Below, piece by piece: positions 26,038 to 34,615 of a stretch of DNA of 64,000 bases. Both the position numbers and the translations under genes were made by a program. The stretch comes from Dechloromonas sp. ZY10 (lineage in GTDB: Bacteria; Pseudomonadota; Gammaproteobacteria; Burkholderiales; Rhodocyclaceae), in contig NZ_CP144212.1 of the NCBI RefSeq assembly GCF_041378895.1, forward strand, positions 1,597,501 through 1,661,500, written 5' to 3'. Within the stretch, counting starts at the first letter, position 1; every line of letters starts with the position of its first letter. Below the pieces are notes generated by a model that was given only the letters and a program-made list of their open reading frames with translations, was not told where the DNA came from and made no database searches.

Positions 26038-26922
26038 ATGACGCCTGCCGATCTTTCCCGCTTGCTGCTGCTGGCTGCCATCTGGGGCGCTTCCTTCCTG
26101 TTCATGCGGATCGGGGCGCCGGTACTCGGGCCGGCGCGGCTGATTTTCCTGCGGGTCGGGCTGGCGGCGCTGTTCCTGCTGGCAATTGCCTTTTATCTGA
26201 GAAAGCCGCTGGCGGTTCGCCGCTGCTGGAAGCACTATCTGATGCTCGGTTGCTGCAACTCGGCGGTGCCGTTTCTGCTCTTTGCCTATGCCGCGCAAAC
26301 CGTTTCCGCGTCCTTGCTGGCGATCCTGAATGCCACCGCACCGCTGTGGGCGCTGGCGGTCGGGACGCTCTGGTTCAAGTCGCGTCCCGCGCCCGGGGCC
26401 ATGTTCGGGATGTTGCTCGGGATCGTCGGCGTCGCCCTGGTGGCCGGGGTGGAAACTCTGGCGCTGCCGGCCGGCGGTGGCCTGGCGGTGGCGGCCGCAC
26501 TCGGCGCCGCCGCTTCTTACGGGGTGGCTTCGACCTATACCAAAACGGCACCCTCGGTCGAGCCGTTGGCCAATGCCCACGGCAGCATGTGGGCGGCCAC
26601 CGCCATGCTGCTGCCGCTCGCCTTGCTGGCGCCGCCTTTGGTCGCCACGCCTGCGCCGCCAGTGCTTTTCTCGGTGGCTGCGCTCGGCATCGTCTGCAGC
26701 GGCATCGCCTATCTGCTCTACTTCCGGCTGGTTTCGGACATCGGTGCCGCGCCGGCCTTGACCGTGACCTTCCTGATCCCGGTGTTTGGAATCTTCTGGG
26801 GCGTGGTCTTTCTCAACGAGTCGGTCGGCTGGCATACCTTCGCCGGCGGCCTGGCGATTCTTGCCGGAACCGTCCTGGTGACCGGCTTTTCGCCGGCAAC
26901 GCTAGGGGCGAAAAAGGGATGA
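26038..26922 (+). CDS. EamA/DMT-family transporter
   Basis: 294 residues with about ten hydrophobic segments in two EamA repeats (LAAIWGASFLFMRIGAPVLGP at the start; YLLYFRLVSDIGAAPALTVTFLIPVFG with FLNESVGWHTFAGGLAIL in the second). Members export metabolites or amino acids; the substrate is not readable. The stop overlaps the ATG of the AraC/Ogt gene by 4 bases, so the two are co-translated. Confidence 0.88.
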   Translation: MTPADLSRLLLLAAIWGASFLFMRIGAPVLGPARLIFLRVGLAALFLLAIAFYLRKPLAVRRCWKHYLMLGCCNSAVPFLLFAYAAQTVSASLLAILNATAPLWALAVGTLWFKSRPAPGAMFGMLLGIVGVALVAGVETLALPAGGGLAVAAALGAAASYGVASTYTKTAPSVEPLANAHGSMWAATAMLLPLALLAPPLVATPAPPVLFSVAALGIVCSGIAYLLYFRLVSDIGAAPALTVTFLIPVFGIFWGVVFLNESVGWHTFAGGLAILAGTVLVTGFSPATLGAKKG

Positions 26923-27773
26923 ACATGGGAGCGATTCCTTCCGGGCAGGAACGGCACTACGCGCTGGTCGCCCGCGCGATTGCCTACCTCCGGCAAAACT
27001 ACCGGCAGCAGCCGACATTGGAGCAACTGGCGGCGGAGCTTGCCGTCAGCCCGTTTCATCTGCAGCGGCTGTTCGCCGAATGGGCCGGGATTTCGCCCAA
27101 GCGCTTCCTGCAGTTTTTGAGTAAAACCGAAGCCAGGGCGCGCCTGCGGGCAGCCCGTCCGGCGCTGGCCGTCAGCGAGGAAATCGGCTTGAGCAGCGTC
27201 AGCCGGCTGCACGACCTGATGGTCAGTTGCGAAGCGATGACGCCGGGCGAAATCAAGGCCGGCGGGCAGGGGCTGGAAATGGTCCATGGCTTTGCCGAGT
27301 CACCGTTCGGCGAGGTTCTGGTGGCCTCGACTCCGCGCGGGGTTTGCCATTTCGCCTTTGTCATCGACGCAGCAGCGACGATGCTCGCCGAGCTGTCGCA
27401 GGCTTGGCCGCACGCGCAACATCGCCGCGACGACGAACAGGCCCGGCGTCTGCTGGCGGAAATCTTTCCCACGACGCCGGTACGCGGCAAGGTGCATTTG
27501 CTGCTGCGCGGGACCAATTTCCAGGTCAAGGTCTGGGAGGCTTTGACCCACACCGAATTCGGCCGGGTGATTTCCTACCAGCAGCTTGCCGACCGCATCG
27601 GCAGTCCGCAGGCCCAGCGGGCCGTCGGGTCGGCGCTGGCCGCCAACCAGATCGGCTTTTTGATCCCTTGCCACCGCGTGATCCGCGATAGCGGCGAGAG
27701 CGGCAATTACCGCTGGGGTGTCGAGCGCAAGCTGGCGCTGCAGGTCTGGGAGGCGGGCAAAACCGGCCAATAG
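26919..27773 (+). CDS. AraC-type HTH fused to O6-alkylguanine-DNA alkyltransferase (Ada-like without the N-terminal domain)
   Basis: 284 residues. Residues 10-110 form an AraC HTH (YLRQNYRQQPTLEQLAAELAVSPFHLQRLFAEWAGISPKRFL). The C-terminal half is an Ogt/Ada methyltransferase with FQVKVWEALTHTEFGRVISY, ALAANQIGFLIPCHRVI (acceptor Cys251) and GNYRWGVERKLAL. The zinc-cysteine N-terminal domain that senses methyl-phosphotriesters in E. coli Ada is absent. It repairs O6-methylguanine by suicidal transfer; gene regulation by alkylation would have to be signalled through Cys251. It is coupled to the EamA transporter by a 4-base overlap. Confidence 0.9.
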   Translation: MNMGAIPSGQERHYALVARAIAYLRQNYRQQPTLEQLAAELAVSPFHLQRLFAEWAGISPKRFLQFLSKTEARARLRAARPALAVSEEIGLSSVSRLHDLMVSCEAMTPGEIKAGGQGLEMVHGFAESPFGEVLVASTPRGVCHFAFVIDAAATMLAELSQAWPHAQHRRDDEQARRLLAEIFPTTPVRGKVHLLLRGTNFQVKVWEALTHTEFGRVISYQQLADRIGSPQAQRAVGSALAANQIGFLIPCHRVIRDSGESGNYRWGVERKLALQVWEAGKTGQ

Positions 27774-27997
27774 GCCGAGCCGAGCAGGGCGGAGCCACGC
27801 TCCCGGCACGATGCGTTGTGACTCGGTGCGGCGAATGTATCCGTGGCGCCGATTCCTTCAATTTGGCGGTACGTAAATGCGGCCTTGGGCTGTCGCATCC
27901 GCTCGCTCAGCAGGATGCAGGCGGCGGGCCGGCACGGCTGTGGTGTGACCGCCGGTCGTAGATGCGTTTTGCAGCGGCTCGTGATAAAACCCCGGCG

Positions 27998-29731
27998 ATG
28001 AAATCCGCGTTTCTTTCCTTGCTGCTGCCTGCGTGGCTGCGTGCCTATCCCCGCGCCTGCTGGCCGGCCGACCTCAGCGCCGGGGTGCTGGTGGCGATCC
28101 TGGTGATTCCGCAAAGCCTGGCTTATGCCTTGCTCGCCGGCTTGCCGCCGCAGTACGGGCTCTACGTCAGCATCTTTCCGGTGCTGGCTTATGCCTGGTT
28201 CGGCAGCAGCCGGGTGCAGGCGGTGGGGCCGGTGGCGATCACCGCGATCATGACCTATGCCGTGCTGGCGCCGCTGGCGGTGCCCGGTTCGGCTGCCTAC
28301 CTGGCGCTGGCGGCGGCCTTGTCCCTGCTCTCGGGGGCGCTGGTGCTGGCCTGCGGCCTGCTGCGCCTGGGCTTTTTGTCGCAATTGCTGAGCCGGCCGG
28401 TGGCCAGCGGCTTCATTTCCGGTTCGGCGGTGCTGATCGTGCTCAGCCAGTGCAAGCATCTGCTCGGCGTGCCGGTGGCCGGGCATGGCGTGGTCGAGCA
28501 ATTGCCAGCACTCGTCGGCGCCTTGCCGGCGACCAATCCGGTGACTCTGGCGATTGGTGGCGGCAGCCTGCTGCTGCTCGCGCTGGCCCGCCGCTACCTG
28601 GGCGGCGGCTTGCGCCGGCTGGGGATGCGCGGCGCGCATGCCGATTTCGTCGTCCGTCTGCAGCCCTTGCTGCTCCTGCTGCTGGCGACGCTGGCGGTGA
28701 GCTACGGCGAGCTGGATCGGCGTTTTGCGGTTGCGGTGATCGGCCAGATTGTCGCCGGGCTGCCGCCGCTGGACTGGACCCCGCCCGACTGGGGCATCCT
28801 GCGCCTGCTTTTTGTGCCGGCGTGCACCATGACCCTGGTCGGGATGGTGCAGAACCTGTCGATGGCGCAGGCGCTGGCGGTCAAGCGCGGCGAGCGGATC
28901 GACGCCAACGCCGAGTTGCGCGGCCTCGGCATCGCCAATCTGGTCGCCGGGGTCTATGGCGGCATGCCGGTTGGCGGCGGCGTTTCGCGCTCGGCGGTGA
29001 ATGTCGCCGCCGGTGCTCAGACCCAGCTGGCCAGCATCGTCACCGCGCTGAGCACCATCCTGCTGGTGCTGTGGGCCGCGCCCTGGCTGGCGCGTCTGCC
29101 GCTGGCGGTGCTGGCGGCAAGCATCGTGCTCGCGGCCTGGTCGATGATCGACCTGGCCGCGCTGCGTCAGGCTTGGGCCTACGACCGCGCTGACGCCTGC
29201 GCCTGGCTGGGCACCGCCTGCGGCGTGATCTTTCTCGGCGTTGATGTCGGGATTGGTCTTGGCGTGCTGCTGTCGCTGGCGACCTTGCTCTTTCACGCCA
29301 GCCAGCCGCATATCGCGGTGATCGGCCGCTTGCCGGGCAGCGAGCATTTCCGCAACGTCGACCGCCATCGGGTCGAGACGTTGCCGGGGGTGCTCTTTCT
29401 GCGCATCGATGAAAGCCTGTTCTTCGGCAATCTGGCGGCGATCGAGACGCGAATCCGCCAGCAACTGGCGGCACAGCCGGGTTGCCGCGAACTGGTGCTG
29501 GTGATGAGCGCGGTTAACCGCATGGACGCGACGGCGGTTGAGGCATTGGCCGAATTCGACCGCGATCTCGGCCGCAGCGGCGTGCGTCTGCATCTGGCCG
29601 AGGTCAAGGGGCCGGTACAGGATCGACTGCAGGGCACTGCGCTGTGGCAGGAACTCTCGGGCGAGGTGTTCTTGTCGGCCAGCGCAGCTTTTGACAGTCT
29701 GGCCACCGACCCGGCGGCGAATCCGGGCTGA
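27998..29731 (+). CDS. SulP-family anion transporter with STAS domain
   Basis: 577 residues. ATG 27998 gives FLSLLLPAWLRAYPRACWPADLSAGVLVAILVIPQSLAYALLAGLPPQYGLY, the SulP signature. About 12 helices follow, then from about residue 450 a STAS domain (LFLRIDESLFFGNLAAIE, ELVLVMSAVNRMDATAVEAL). SulP proteins move sulfate, bicarbonate or dicarboxylates. It stands alone; a degenerate palindrome lies 40 bases downstream. Confidence 0.9.
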   Translation: MKSAFLSLLLPAWLRAYPRACWPADLSAGVLVAILVIPQSLAYALLAGLPPQYGLYVSIFPVLAYAWFGSSRVQAVGPVAITAIMTYAVLAPLAVPGSAAYLALAAALSLLSGALVLACGLLRLGFLSQLLSRPVASGFISGSAVLIVLSQCKHLLGVPVAGHGVVEQLPALVGALPATNPVTLAIGGGSLLLLALARRYLGGGLRRLGMRGAHADFVVRLQPLLLLLLATLAVSYGELDRRFAVAVIGQIVAGLPPLDWTPPDWGILRLLFVPACTMTLVGMVQNLSMAQALAVKRGERIDANAELRGLGIANLVAGVYGGMPVGGGVSRSAVNVAAGAQTQLASIVTALSTILLVLWAAPWLARLPLAVLAASIVLAAWSMIDLAALRQAWAYDRADACAWLGTACGVIFLGVDVGIGLGVLLSLATLLFHASQPHIAVIGRLPGSEHFRNVDRHRVETLPGVLFLRIDESLFFGNLAAIETRIRQQLAAQPGCRELVLVMSAVNRMDATAVEALAEFDRDLGRSGVRLHLAEVKGPVQDRLQGTALWQELSGEVFLSASAAFDSLATDPAANPG

Positions 29732-29768
29732 ATCGCGTTTTTCCGCGCGGTTGTGGGGCTTGGGGCCA

Positions 29769-29807
29769 TTTTCACGGTCGACCGCAGCAATCGCGATTTT
29801 TTGCTGC
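29769..29807. repeat. Degenerate dispersed palindrome with adjoining hairpin
   Basis: TTTTCACGGTCGACCG, then GCAGCAA..TTGCTGC (29784-29790 / 29801-29807). The left half is exact (12 of 14 core bases match, 29773-29786). The right arm has been replaced by a different 7-bp stem. Confidence 0.6.
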
Positions 29808-29899
29808 TTGCCCGCAACGGCATTTTTTCGGCTAAGATCGCGCCTCGTTTTTCAGGGCTACCGCGTGCGCCCGGCAGTTGAAGCATGCGGAAACGGCAA

Positions 29900-30112
29900 C
29901 AGGTGCCCGGCAGCGCGAGCTGCAGGGTGAAACGGGAACGAGGTGCGCGTACTCCGCAATTCCTCGGCTGCCCCCGCAACGGTAAGCCAGTGCGGAATCA
30001 CCTCGACGACCCCAACGGTTGTCAGCCACTGCGTCGCAACGTGACCCTCTCCGGGTGCGCGAACGACGCGGGAAGGCGGTGATTCAAGACTGGCAAGCCC
30101 GGAGACCGGCCT
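29900..30112 (+). promoter_or_regulatory. Cobalamin riboswitch upstream of a TonB-dependent receptor
   Basis: Ordered signature elements: CAGGTGCCC (29900-29908), GTGAAACGGGAAC (29927-29939), B12 box GCTGCCCCCGCAACGGTAAG (29967-29986), CAGCCACTGC (30023-30032), GACGCGGGAAGGCGG (30065-30079) and AAGCCCGGAGACC (30095-30107). It ends about 170 bases before the receptor ATG. High adenosylcobalamin should repress the receptor and the PepSY gene behind it. Confidence 0.94.
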
Positions 30113-30279
30113 GTCGCCTTCGTGCCGTCCGCGCTTTGCGGCCGGCGAATGCAATGGACCGTCTGCGGGGTTGCGGATGGCGGCAGAACTGCCTTGGCGC
30201 GCGTGCGTCCCGTGGGAACAGCGGCCGGGCAGGGGTCGTCATCGGCGGGCAGACGGTCGCATCCGGAGCTTGTCTGACC

Positions 30280-32409
30280 ATGTCTTACCCTTTTTCACCC
30301 GTATTTTCCCGTTCCAACCTGCCGTCCTTGCGCCCGCTTTTTGTTGCCACGCTGGGCGCCTTGCCCTGGCTTGCCGCCGCCCAGTCCGCGCCGGTCCAGC
30401 TGGCGCCGGTTGAAGTCAGCGCCGGCCGCGAGGTCGGCACGCTCGGCCTCGACCACGCCACCACCAGCGCCACCCGCACCGGCCTGACTGCGCGCGAGAC
30501 GCCGGCCAGCGTCAGCGCGGTCGATGCGCAGCAGATGCGCGAACGCGGCGATTTCCAGGTGCGCGAGGCGATCACCCGCGCTCCCGGGATCACCGACATC
30601 GGTTCCGGCGGCACCGGCGGCCTGTCGTTTTCGGCGCGCGGCTATACCGGCACCAACTCGGTCGGCATCGCCGAGGATGGCGTCCGTGTCCAGACCGGTG
30701 CCGGCACCCAGAACTATCCTGGCAGCAGCTGGGGTTACGAGCGGGTCGAGGTGCTGCACGGGCCGGCGTCGGTGGTCTATGGCAGCGGCACGGTCGGGGC
30801 GACGATCAACGCGGTACGCAAGGAGCCGAGCCGGGTGGCCGCGCAGGAAGCGATGGTCGCGCTCGGCAGCGACGGCCTCACGCGCCTTGGCGTTGGTGCC
30901 ACCGGTGCGCTGGGCGAGATCGCCAGCTACCGCGTCGATGCCTACGGTACGCACATCGATGGCTACCGCGACCTCGGCAATTCGCAGGGCGGCAAGCTGA
31001 TGAGCCGGCTGCGCCTGCAGCCGAACAGCGAGTTCAAGCTTGACCTGAGCGCCGACTACAGCCTGCAGCGCCCCGAGCGCTACTGGGGCACGCCGCACGA
31101 CAACGGCCGCCTGCTGCCCGAGCTGCGGCGCGAGAACTACAACGCCGACGACTCGGTGATCCGCTATGCCGACACCCGCCTGCGCGCCCGCGCCGAGTGG
31201 CAGATGAACGCGGCCTGGACGCTGAGCAACGAAGCCTACTATCTGGAATCGAAGCGGCGCTGGCTGAATATCGAGAATTACAAGCTGAATTTGCCCGCCA
31301 ACCGCGTCGACCGTAGCGATTATCTGGAAATCCAGCACGATCTGGAGCAGACCGGCAACCGCCTCGAAGCCAGCCTCAAGCAGGGCGGGCATCGCGCGGT
31401 CTTCGGTTGGGAAACCGCGCGGGTCAATTTCCGCCATACCAACAATGCGCCTTATGGCGGCAGCTCCAGCGTTGCCATCCGCAATCCGGCGCACGGCCAG
31501 TGGTTCAGTCCCGACCCGACCCTGCCCAAGTTCGACACTGCTACCACCCTGAATGCGTTTTATGCCGAGGACGCCTGGCAACTGGGCGAGCGCTGGCTGC
31601 TGCTGGCCGGCTTCCGCCACGACCGGGCGGCGATCAACCGCGACGAACTGGTCAGCGGCAGCGATTTCAGCCGGACCCTGCAGGGCAATTCCTGGCGCCT
31701 TGGCCTGACGCATTTCCTGACTCGCGATACCAGCCTCTACGCCCAGGTCGCGAGCGGCCACGATCCGGTGACTTCCATGATTTCGCTGAACCTGGCCAAC
31801 GCCGATTTCAAGCTCAGCCGGGGCCGGCAGGTCGAGGTCGGGATCAAGCAGACGCTGGCTCAAGGCCTGGGCGAGTGGAGCGCGGCCTTCTACCGGATCG
31901 ACAAGGACGACATCGTCACCCGCGATCCCAACAACGCCGCGCTGTCGGTCCAGGGCGGCAGCCAGTTTTCGCAGGGGATCGAACTGGCGGCAGCGCTGAC
32001 GCCATGGCAGAACTGGCGTTTTGAGGGCAACATCACCCGCCTGCAGGCCGAATTCAAGGACTTGAACGAGCGGGTCGGCGCCGCCGCCGTGTCGCGTGCC
32101 GGCAACACGCCGCTCGACGTGCCCGAACTGGTCGCCAACCTGTGGGGGCATTACCGGGTCGGCGCCTGGCAGGCCTCGCTGGGTCTGCGCCACGTCGGCC
32201 AGCGTTTTGCCGACAACGCCAACACCCTGCGTCTTGCCGCCTATACCGTCGCCGATGCCAGCCTGGCCTGGCAGCTCAATCGCCAGACCACGCTGCGCCT
32301 GCTCGGCCGCAACCTAGCCGACAAGGTCTATGCCTCGCGCACCTACAACAACCAGTTCATCCTCGGCGAACCGCGTCGGGTCGAGCTGGTCGCCGAGTTC
32401 AAGTTCTAA
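30280..32409 (+). CDS. TonB-dependent outer-membrane receptor (siderophore-receptor type) under B12 control
   Basis: 709 residues. ATG 30280 yields a signal sequence ending near AAAQSAPVQ; the TonB-box-like APVEVSA follows. The plug has TRETPASVSAV-type sequence, QVREAITRAPGITDIG, FSARGY and VEVLHGPASVVYGSGTVGATINAVRKEP. The barrel ends LGEPRRVELVAEFKF with a terminal Phe. The plug resembles FhuE/FpvA-like siderophore receptors more than BtuB. The riboswitch implies a role in cobalamin, other corrinoid or cobalt-chelate uptake. It is followed 14 bases later by the PepSY gene. Confidence 0.88.
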   Translation: MSYPFSPVFSRSNLPSLRPLFVATLGALPWLAAAQSAPVQLAPVEVSAGREVGTLGLDHATTSATRTGLTARETPASVSAVDAQQMRERGDFQVREAITRAPGITDIGSGGTGGLSFSARGYTGTNSVGIAEDGVRVQTGAGTQNYPGSSWGYERVEVLHGPASVVYGSGTVGATINAVRKEPSRVAAQEAMVALGSDGLTRLGVGATGALGEIASYRVDAYGTHIDGYRDLGNSQGGKLMSRLRLQPNSEFKLDLSADYSLQRPERYWGTPHDNGRLLPELRRENYNADDSVIRYADTRLRARAEWQMNAAWTLSNEAYYLESKRRWLNIENYKLNLPANRVDRSDYLEIQHDLEQTGNRLEASLKQGGHRAVFGWETARVNFRHTNNAPYGGSSSVAIRNPAHGQWFSPDPTLPKFDTATTLNAFYAEDAWQLGERWLLLAGFRHDRAAINRDELVSGSDFSRTLQGNSWRLGLTHFLTRDTSLYAQVASGHDPVTSMISLNLANADFKLSRGRQVEVGIKQTLAQGLGEWSAAFYRIDKDDIVTRDPNNAALSVQGGSQFSQGIELAAALTPWQNWRFEGNITRLQAEFKDLNERVGAAAVSRAGNTPLDVPELVANLWGHYRVGAWQASLGLRHVGQRFADNANTLRLAAYTVADASLAWQLNRQTTLRLLGRNLADKVYASRTYNNQFILGEPRRVELVAEFKF

Positions 32410-32423
32410 GCGGGAGGCGGCGC

Positions 32424-34076
32424 GTGCATTGGCAACGCCTGTTGCACCTGGGGCACCGCTGGCTGGGCATCGTCCTCGCCGGCTTGGTGCTGCTGTGGCT
32501 GCTCTCCGGGCTGGTGATGCTCTTCGTCGCCCGCCCGCAGCTGAGCGAGGACGAGCGCCTGGCCTGGCTGCCGGCGCTGGCGCCGGATTCGCTGCAGCTG
32601 ACGCCGCTGGCTGCCTGGCAAGGGCTGGGGCGGGAGGGCTGGCCGGAGGCGGTGCGTTTCGACGCCGAGCCGGGATTCACGGTCTACCGCTTCTTTGCCG
32701 AAAAACGCTGGTGGACCGTGGATGCCGCCAGCGGCCGGCTGCTGCCGCCGCTGACCGGCGAAGCCGCCGCTGGGCGGGTAGTCGCGCGGGTGGGCGGCGA
32801 GGTGGCGCGGATCGAGCCGGTGGAGCGCGACCAATGGACGGTGTACCGCCGCTTCGACGCCTGGCGGCCGTTCTATCGGGTCGAACTGGCCGATGGCCGC
32901 GATTGGTACGTCGGCCGCGACAGCGGCGAGATCGTGCTCGACACGGCGGCCGGCGAACGCGCCTGGAACTGGCTGGGCAGCGTTAGCCACTGGCTCTACT
33001 TCACCGCCTTGCGCCAACTCGGCGAGGTCTGGCGGCAAACGGTGTTGTGGCTGGCGGCGCTGGCGCTGCTGCTCGGCTTGAGCGGACTGTGGCTGGGTTG
33101 TCAACGGTTGTGCCTGCGCCGGCCGTATCGCGACGGCCGGGTCAGTCCCTACCGCGATCCGGCCAAGCGTTGGCACCATTTGCTCGGGTTGGCCGGCGGG
33201 GTCTTTCTCTGCACCTGGCTGTTCAGCGGCTGGCTGTCGCTGGCGCCGTTCGGCTGGGCCGCCGGGCCGGACCTGCGCAGCGAGCAGCAGGGGCTGGCCG
33301 GCGGCCGCTTCGATGCCGCCGCGCTGGCTTGGCGCCCGATCTTGCCGGCCGGCAGCCAAAGCGGCGAATGGCGGCTGTTGGCCGGCCAGCCGCTGGTCCG
33401 ACTGCGCGGCGAATTTGCCGGCGCAGTGGGCGAGATAGTGGGGGACTCGGCAGCTGGGTCGGTAGTCGCCAGGTCGGTGGCTGCTGAGTCGGTGGCCGAA
33501 GCGTCGGCTGGGCTGGCGACCGTGACGGTGACTGGATTTGCGGCTCGTTCGGCTGGTGAGCGGGCCAGCCAGGCAGCCGGTGGCACAGTGGGCGAGGGCA
33601 GGGCGGCCGGGGAAAAAGCGGCTTCGCTGCTGGTCGACCGTGAACAGCGGCTTTCTCCGGCGGTAGACAGCGCCCGCCTGCTCGCGGCGGCGGCCGAATT
33701 GCGCCCCGGGGTGGCGTTCGCGGCCAGCTGGCTGAGCGAAGGCGACGCCGATTACTACCCGCTGCGCCATCATCCGCGCGTCTTCCCGGTGCTGCGCCTG
33801 AGTTTTGCCGACACCGCTTCAACCCGGGTCTATCTCGACCCGGCCAGCGCCCGCCTGGTGCATCTGGCCAGCCGCGATAGCGCCGCGCAACGCTGGCTCT
33901 ACCACGGCCTGCATCGGCTCGACTTTCCGCCGCTGGCCGCCTGGCCCGGGCTGCGCGACGGGTTGGTGATCGCGCTCTCGCTGCTCGGCATCGGCCTGGT
34001 CGGCTACGGCAGCGTGCTCGGCTGGCGCCGCCTGCGCGGGCGTTCGGTGGCGCGGGCGGGCGTGGCTGGCGACTGA
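32424..34076 (+). CDS. PepSY-domain inner-membrane protein (PiuB/FsrB-like)
   Basis: 550 residues from GTG 32424, 6 bases after GGGAGG. An N-terminal helix (WLGIVLAGLVLLWLLSGLVMLF), a PepSY region to about residue 190, a second membrane pair (VLWLAALALLLGLSGLWLGC; LLGLAGGVFLCTWLFSGWLSL), a second extracytoplasmic domain and a final helix (GLVIALSLLGIGLVGYGSVLG) are visible. Such proteins often accompany siderophore receptors and are proposed to reduce the imported metal complex. Residues about 335-410 form a low-complexity Ala/Ser/Val/Gly insert that ends in LLVDREQ, a half palindrome. The gene shares the riboswitch-controlled transcript with the receptor. Confidence 0.85.
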   Translation: MHWQRLLHLGHRWLGIVLAGLVLLWLLSGLVMLFVARPQLSEDERLAWLPALAPDSLQLTPLAAWQGLGREGWPEAVRFDAEPGFTVYRFFAEKRWWTVDAASGRLLPPLTGEAAAGRVVARVGGEVARIEPVERDQWTVYRRFDAWRPFYRVELADGRDWYVGRDSGEIVLDTAAGERAWNWLGSVSHWLYFTALRQLGEVWRQTVLWLAALALLLGLSGLWLGCQRLCLRRPYRDGRVSPYRDPAKRWHHLLGLAGGVFLCTWLFSGWLSLAPFGWAAGPDLRSEQQGLAGGRFDAAALAWRPILPAGSQSGEWRLLAGQPLVRLRGEFAGAVGEIVGDSAAGSVVARSVAAESVAEASAGLATVTVTGFAARSAGERASQAAGGTVGEGRAAGEKAASLLVDREQRLSPAVDSARLLAAAAELRPGVAFAASWLSEGDADYYPLRHHPRVFPVLRLSFADTASTRVYLDPASARLVHLASRDSAAQRWLYHGLHRLDFPPLAAWPGLRDGLVIALSLLGIGLVGYGSVLGWRRLRGRSVARAGVAGD

Positions 34077-34124
34077 GGCGGCGACCTGAGCAGCGGCTGA
34101 AGCCGTGCCGCCCGGATGAAAATT

Positions 34125-34163
34125 GCCCTTGACCACGGTCGACCGTGGTCAAGGGCGTTTTTT
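34125..34163 (+). terminator. Terminator built on the 32-bp dispersed palindrome
   Basis: Perfect palindrome 34125-34156 (arm GCCCTTGAC, core CACGGTCGACCGTG at 34134-34147, complementary arm) followed by GTTTTTT. This is a 16-bp stem with a T-tract, 48 bases after the PepSY stop: a textbook intrinsic terminator in which the repeat core forms the stem apex. Confidence 0.88.
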
Positions 34164-34225
34164 GCCATGGGCACAACTGGTAGTGGTTGCTCTGTATGTT
34201 TTCTACTATCCCTAGTGTTTTTGTT

Positions 34226-34254
34226 TTGACATTGTCCTTGCCGGTGTTTACAAT
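34226..34254 (+). promoter_or_regulatory. Sigma-70 promoter for the third riboswitch
   Basis: TTGACA (34226-34231), 17-base spacer, TACAAT (34249-34254). It lies just upstream of the riboswitch fold and matches the consensus closely. Confidence 0.75.
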
Positions 34255-34261
34255 CCGGGCA

Positions 34262-34434
34262 TTGTTGATGGTTCCCGAACGGGATCAAAAGGGAATCCGG
34301 TGCCGGCCTGTGCAAGGTCGAAATCCGGGGCTGCCCCCGCAACTGTGATCGGCGAGTCCTTGCCCCTCAAGCCACTGGAAGATTTTCCGGGAAGGCGGGC
34401 CAGGGCGATGAACCGAGAGCCAGGAGACCTGCCG
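34262..34434 (+). promoter_or_regulatory. Cobalamin riboswitch upstream of GNAT and TonB-dependent receptor genes
   Basis: GGTTCCCGAACGGGA, AAAAGGGAATCCGGTGCC (34287-34304), the perfect B12 box GGGGCTGCCCCCGCAACTGT, AAGCCACTGG, CCGGGAAGGCGG and AGAGCCAGGAGACCTGCC (34417-34434). This is the closest of the three to consensus. The first gene downstream is a GNAT protein at 34616, then a TonB-dependent receptor at 35319. Confidence 0.96.
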
Positions 34435-34615
34435 CAACATTCTTTCAACCAACGATGGGGCGGGGTGTCCCTGGCGAAAGGTGCAGGCGCAATGCGCTGC
34501 GGGTTTTTGGCGTTTCCGGCGAGTCGACCGTGTCGATTCGGCTCCGGGCACGTGCCACCGCGCTACCGCCTGCCGGCCAGATCACCGCTTCCCGTCCCGC
34601 TTGCGGAGTCTGTCG

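Noticed and set aside
27707..29593. 628-residue minus-strand ORF over the SulP gene
   Set aside because: Gln/His/Arg-rich antisense product typical of high-GC shadow frames; the SulP signature and STAS domain on the plus strand are unambiguous.
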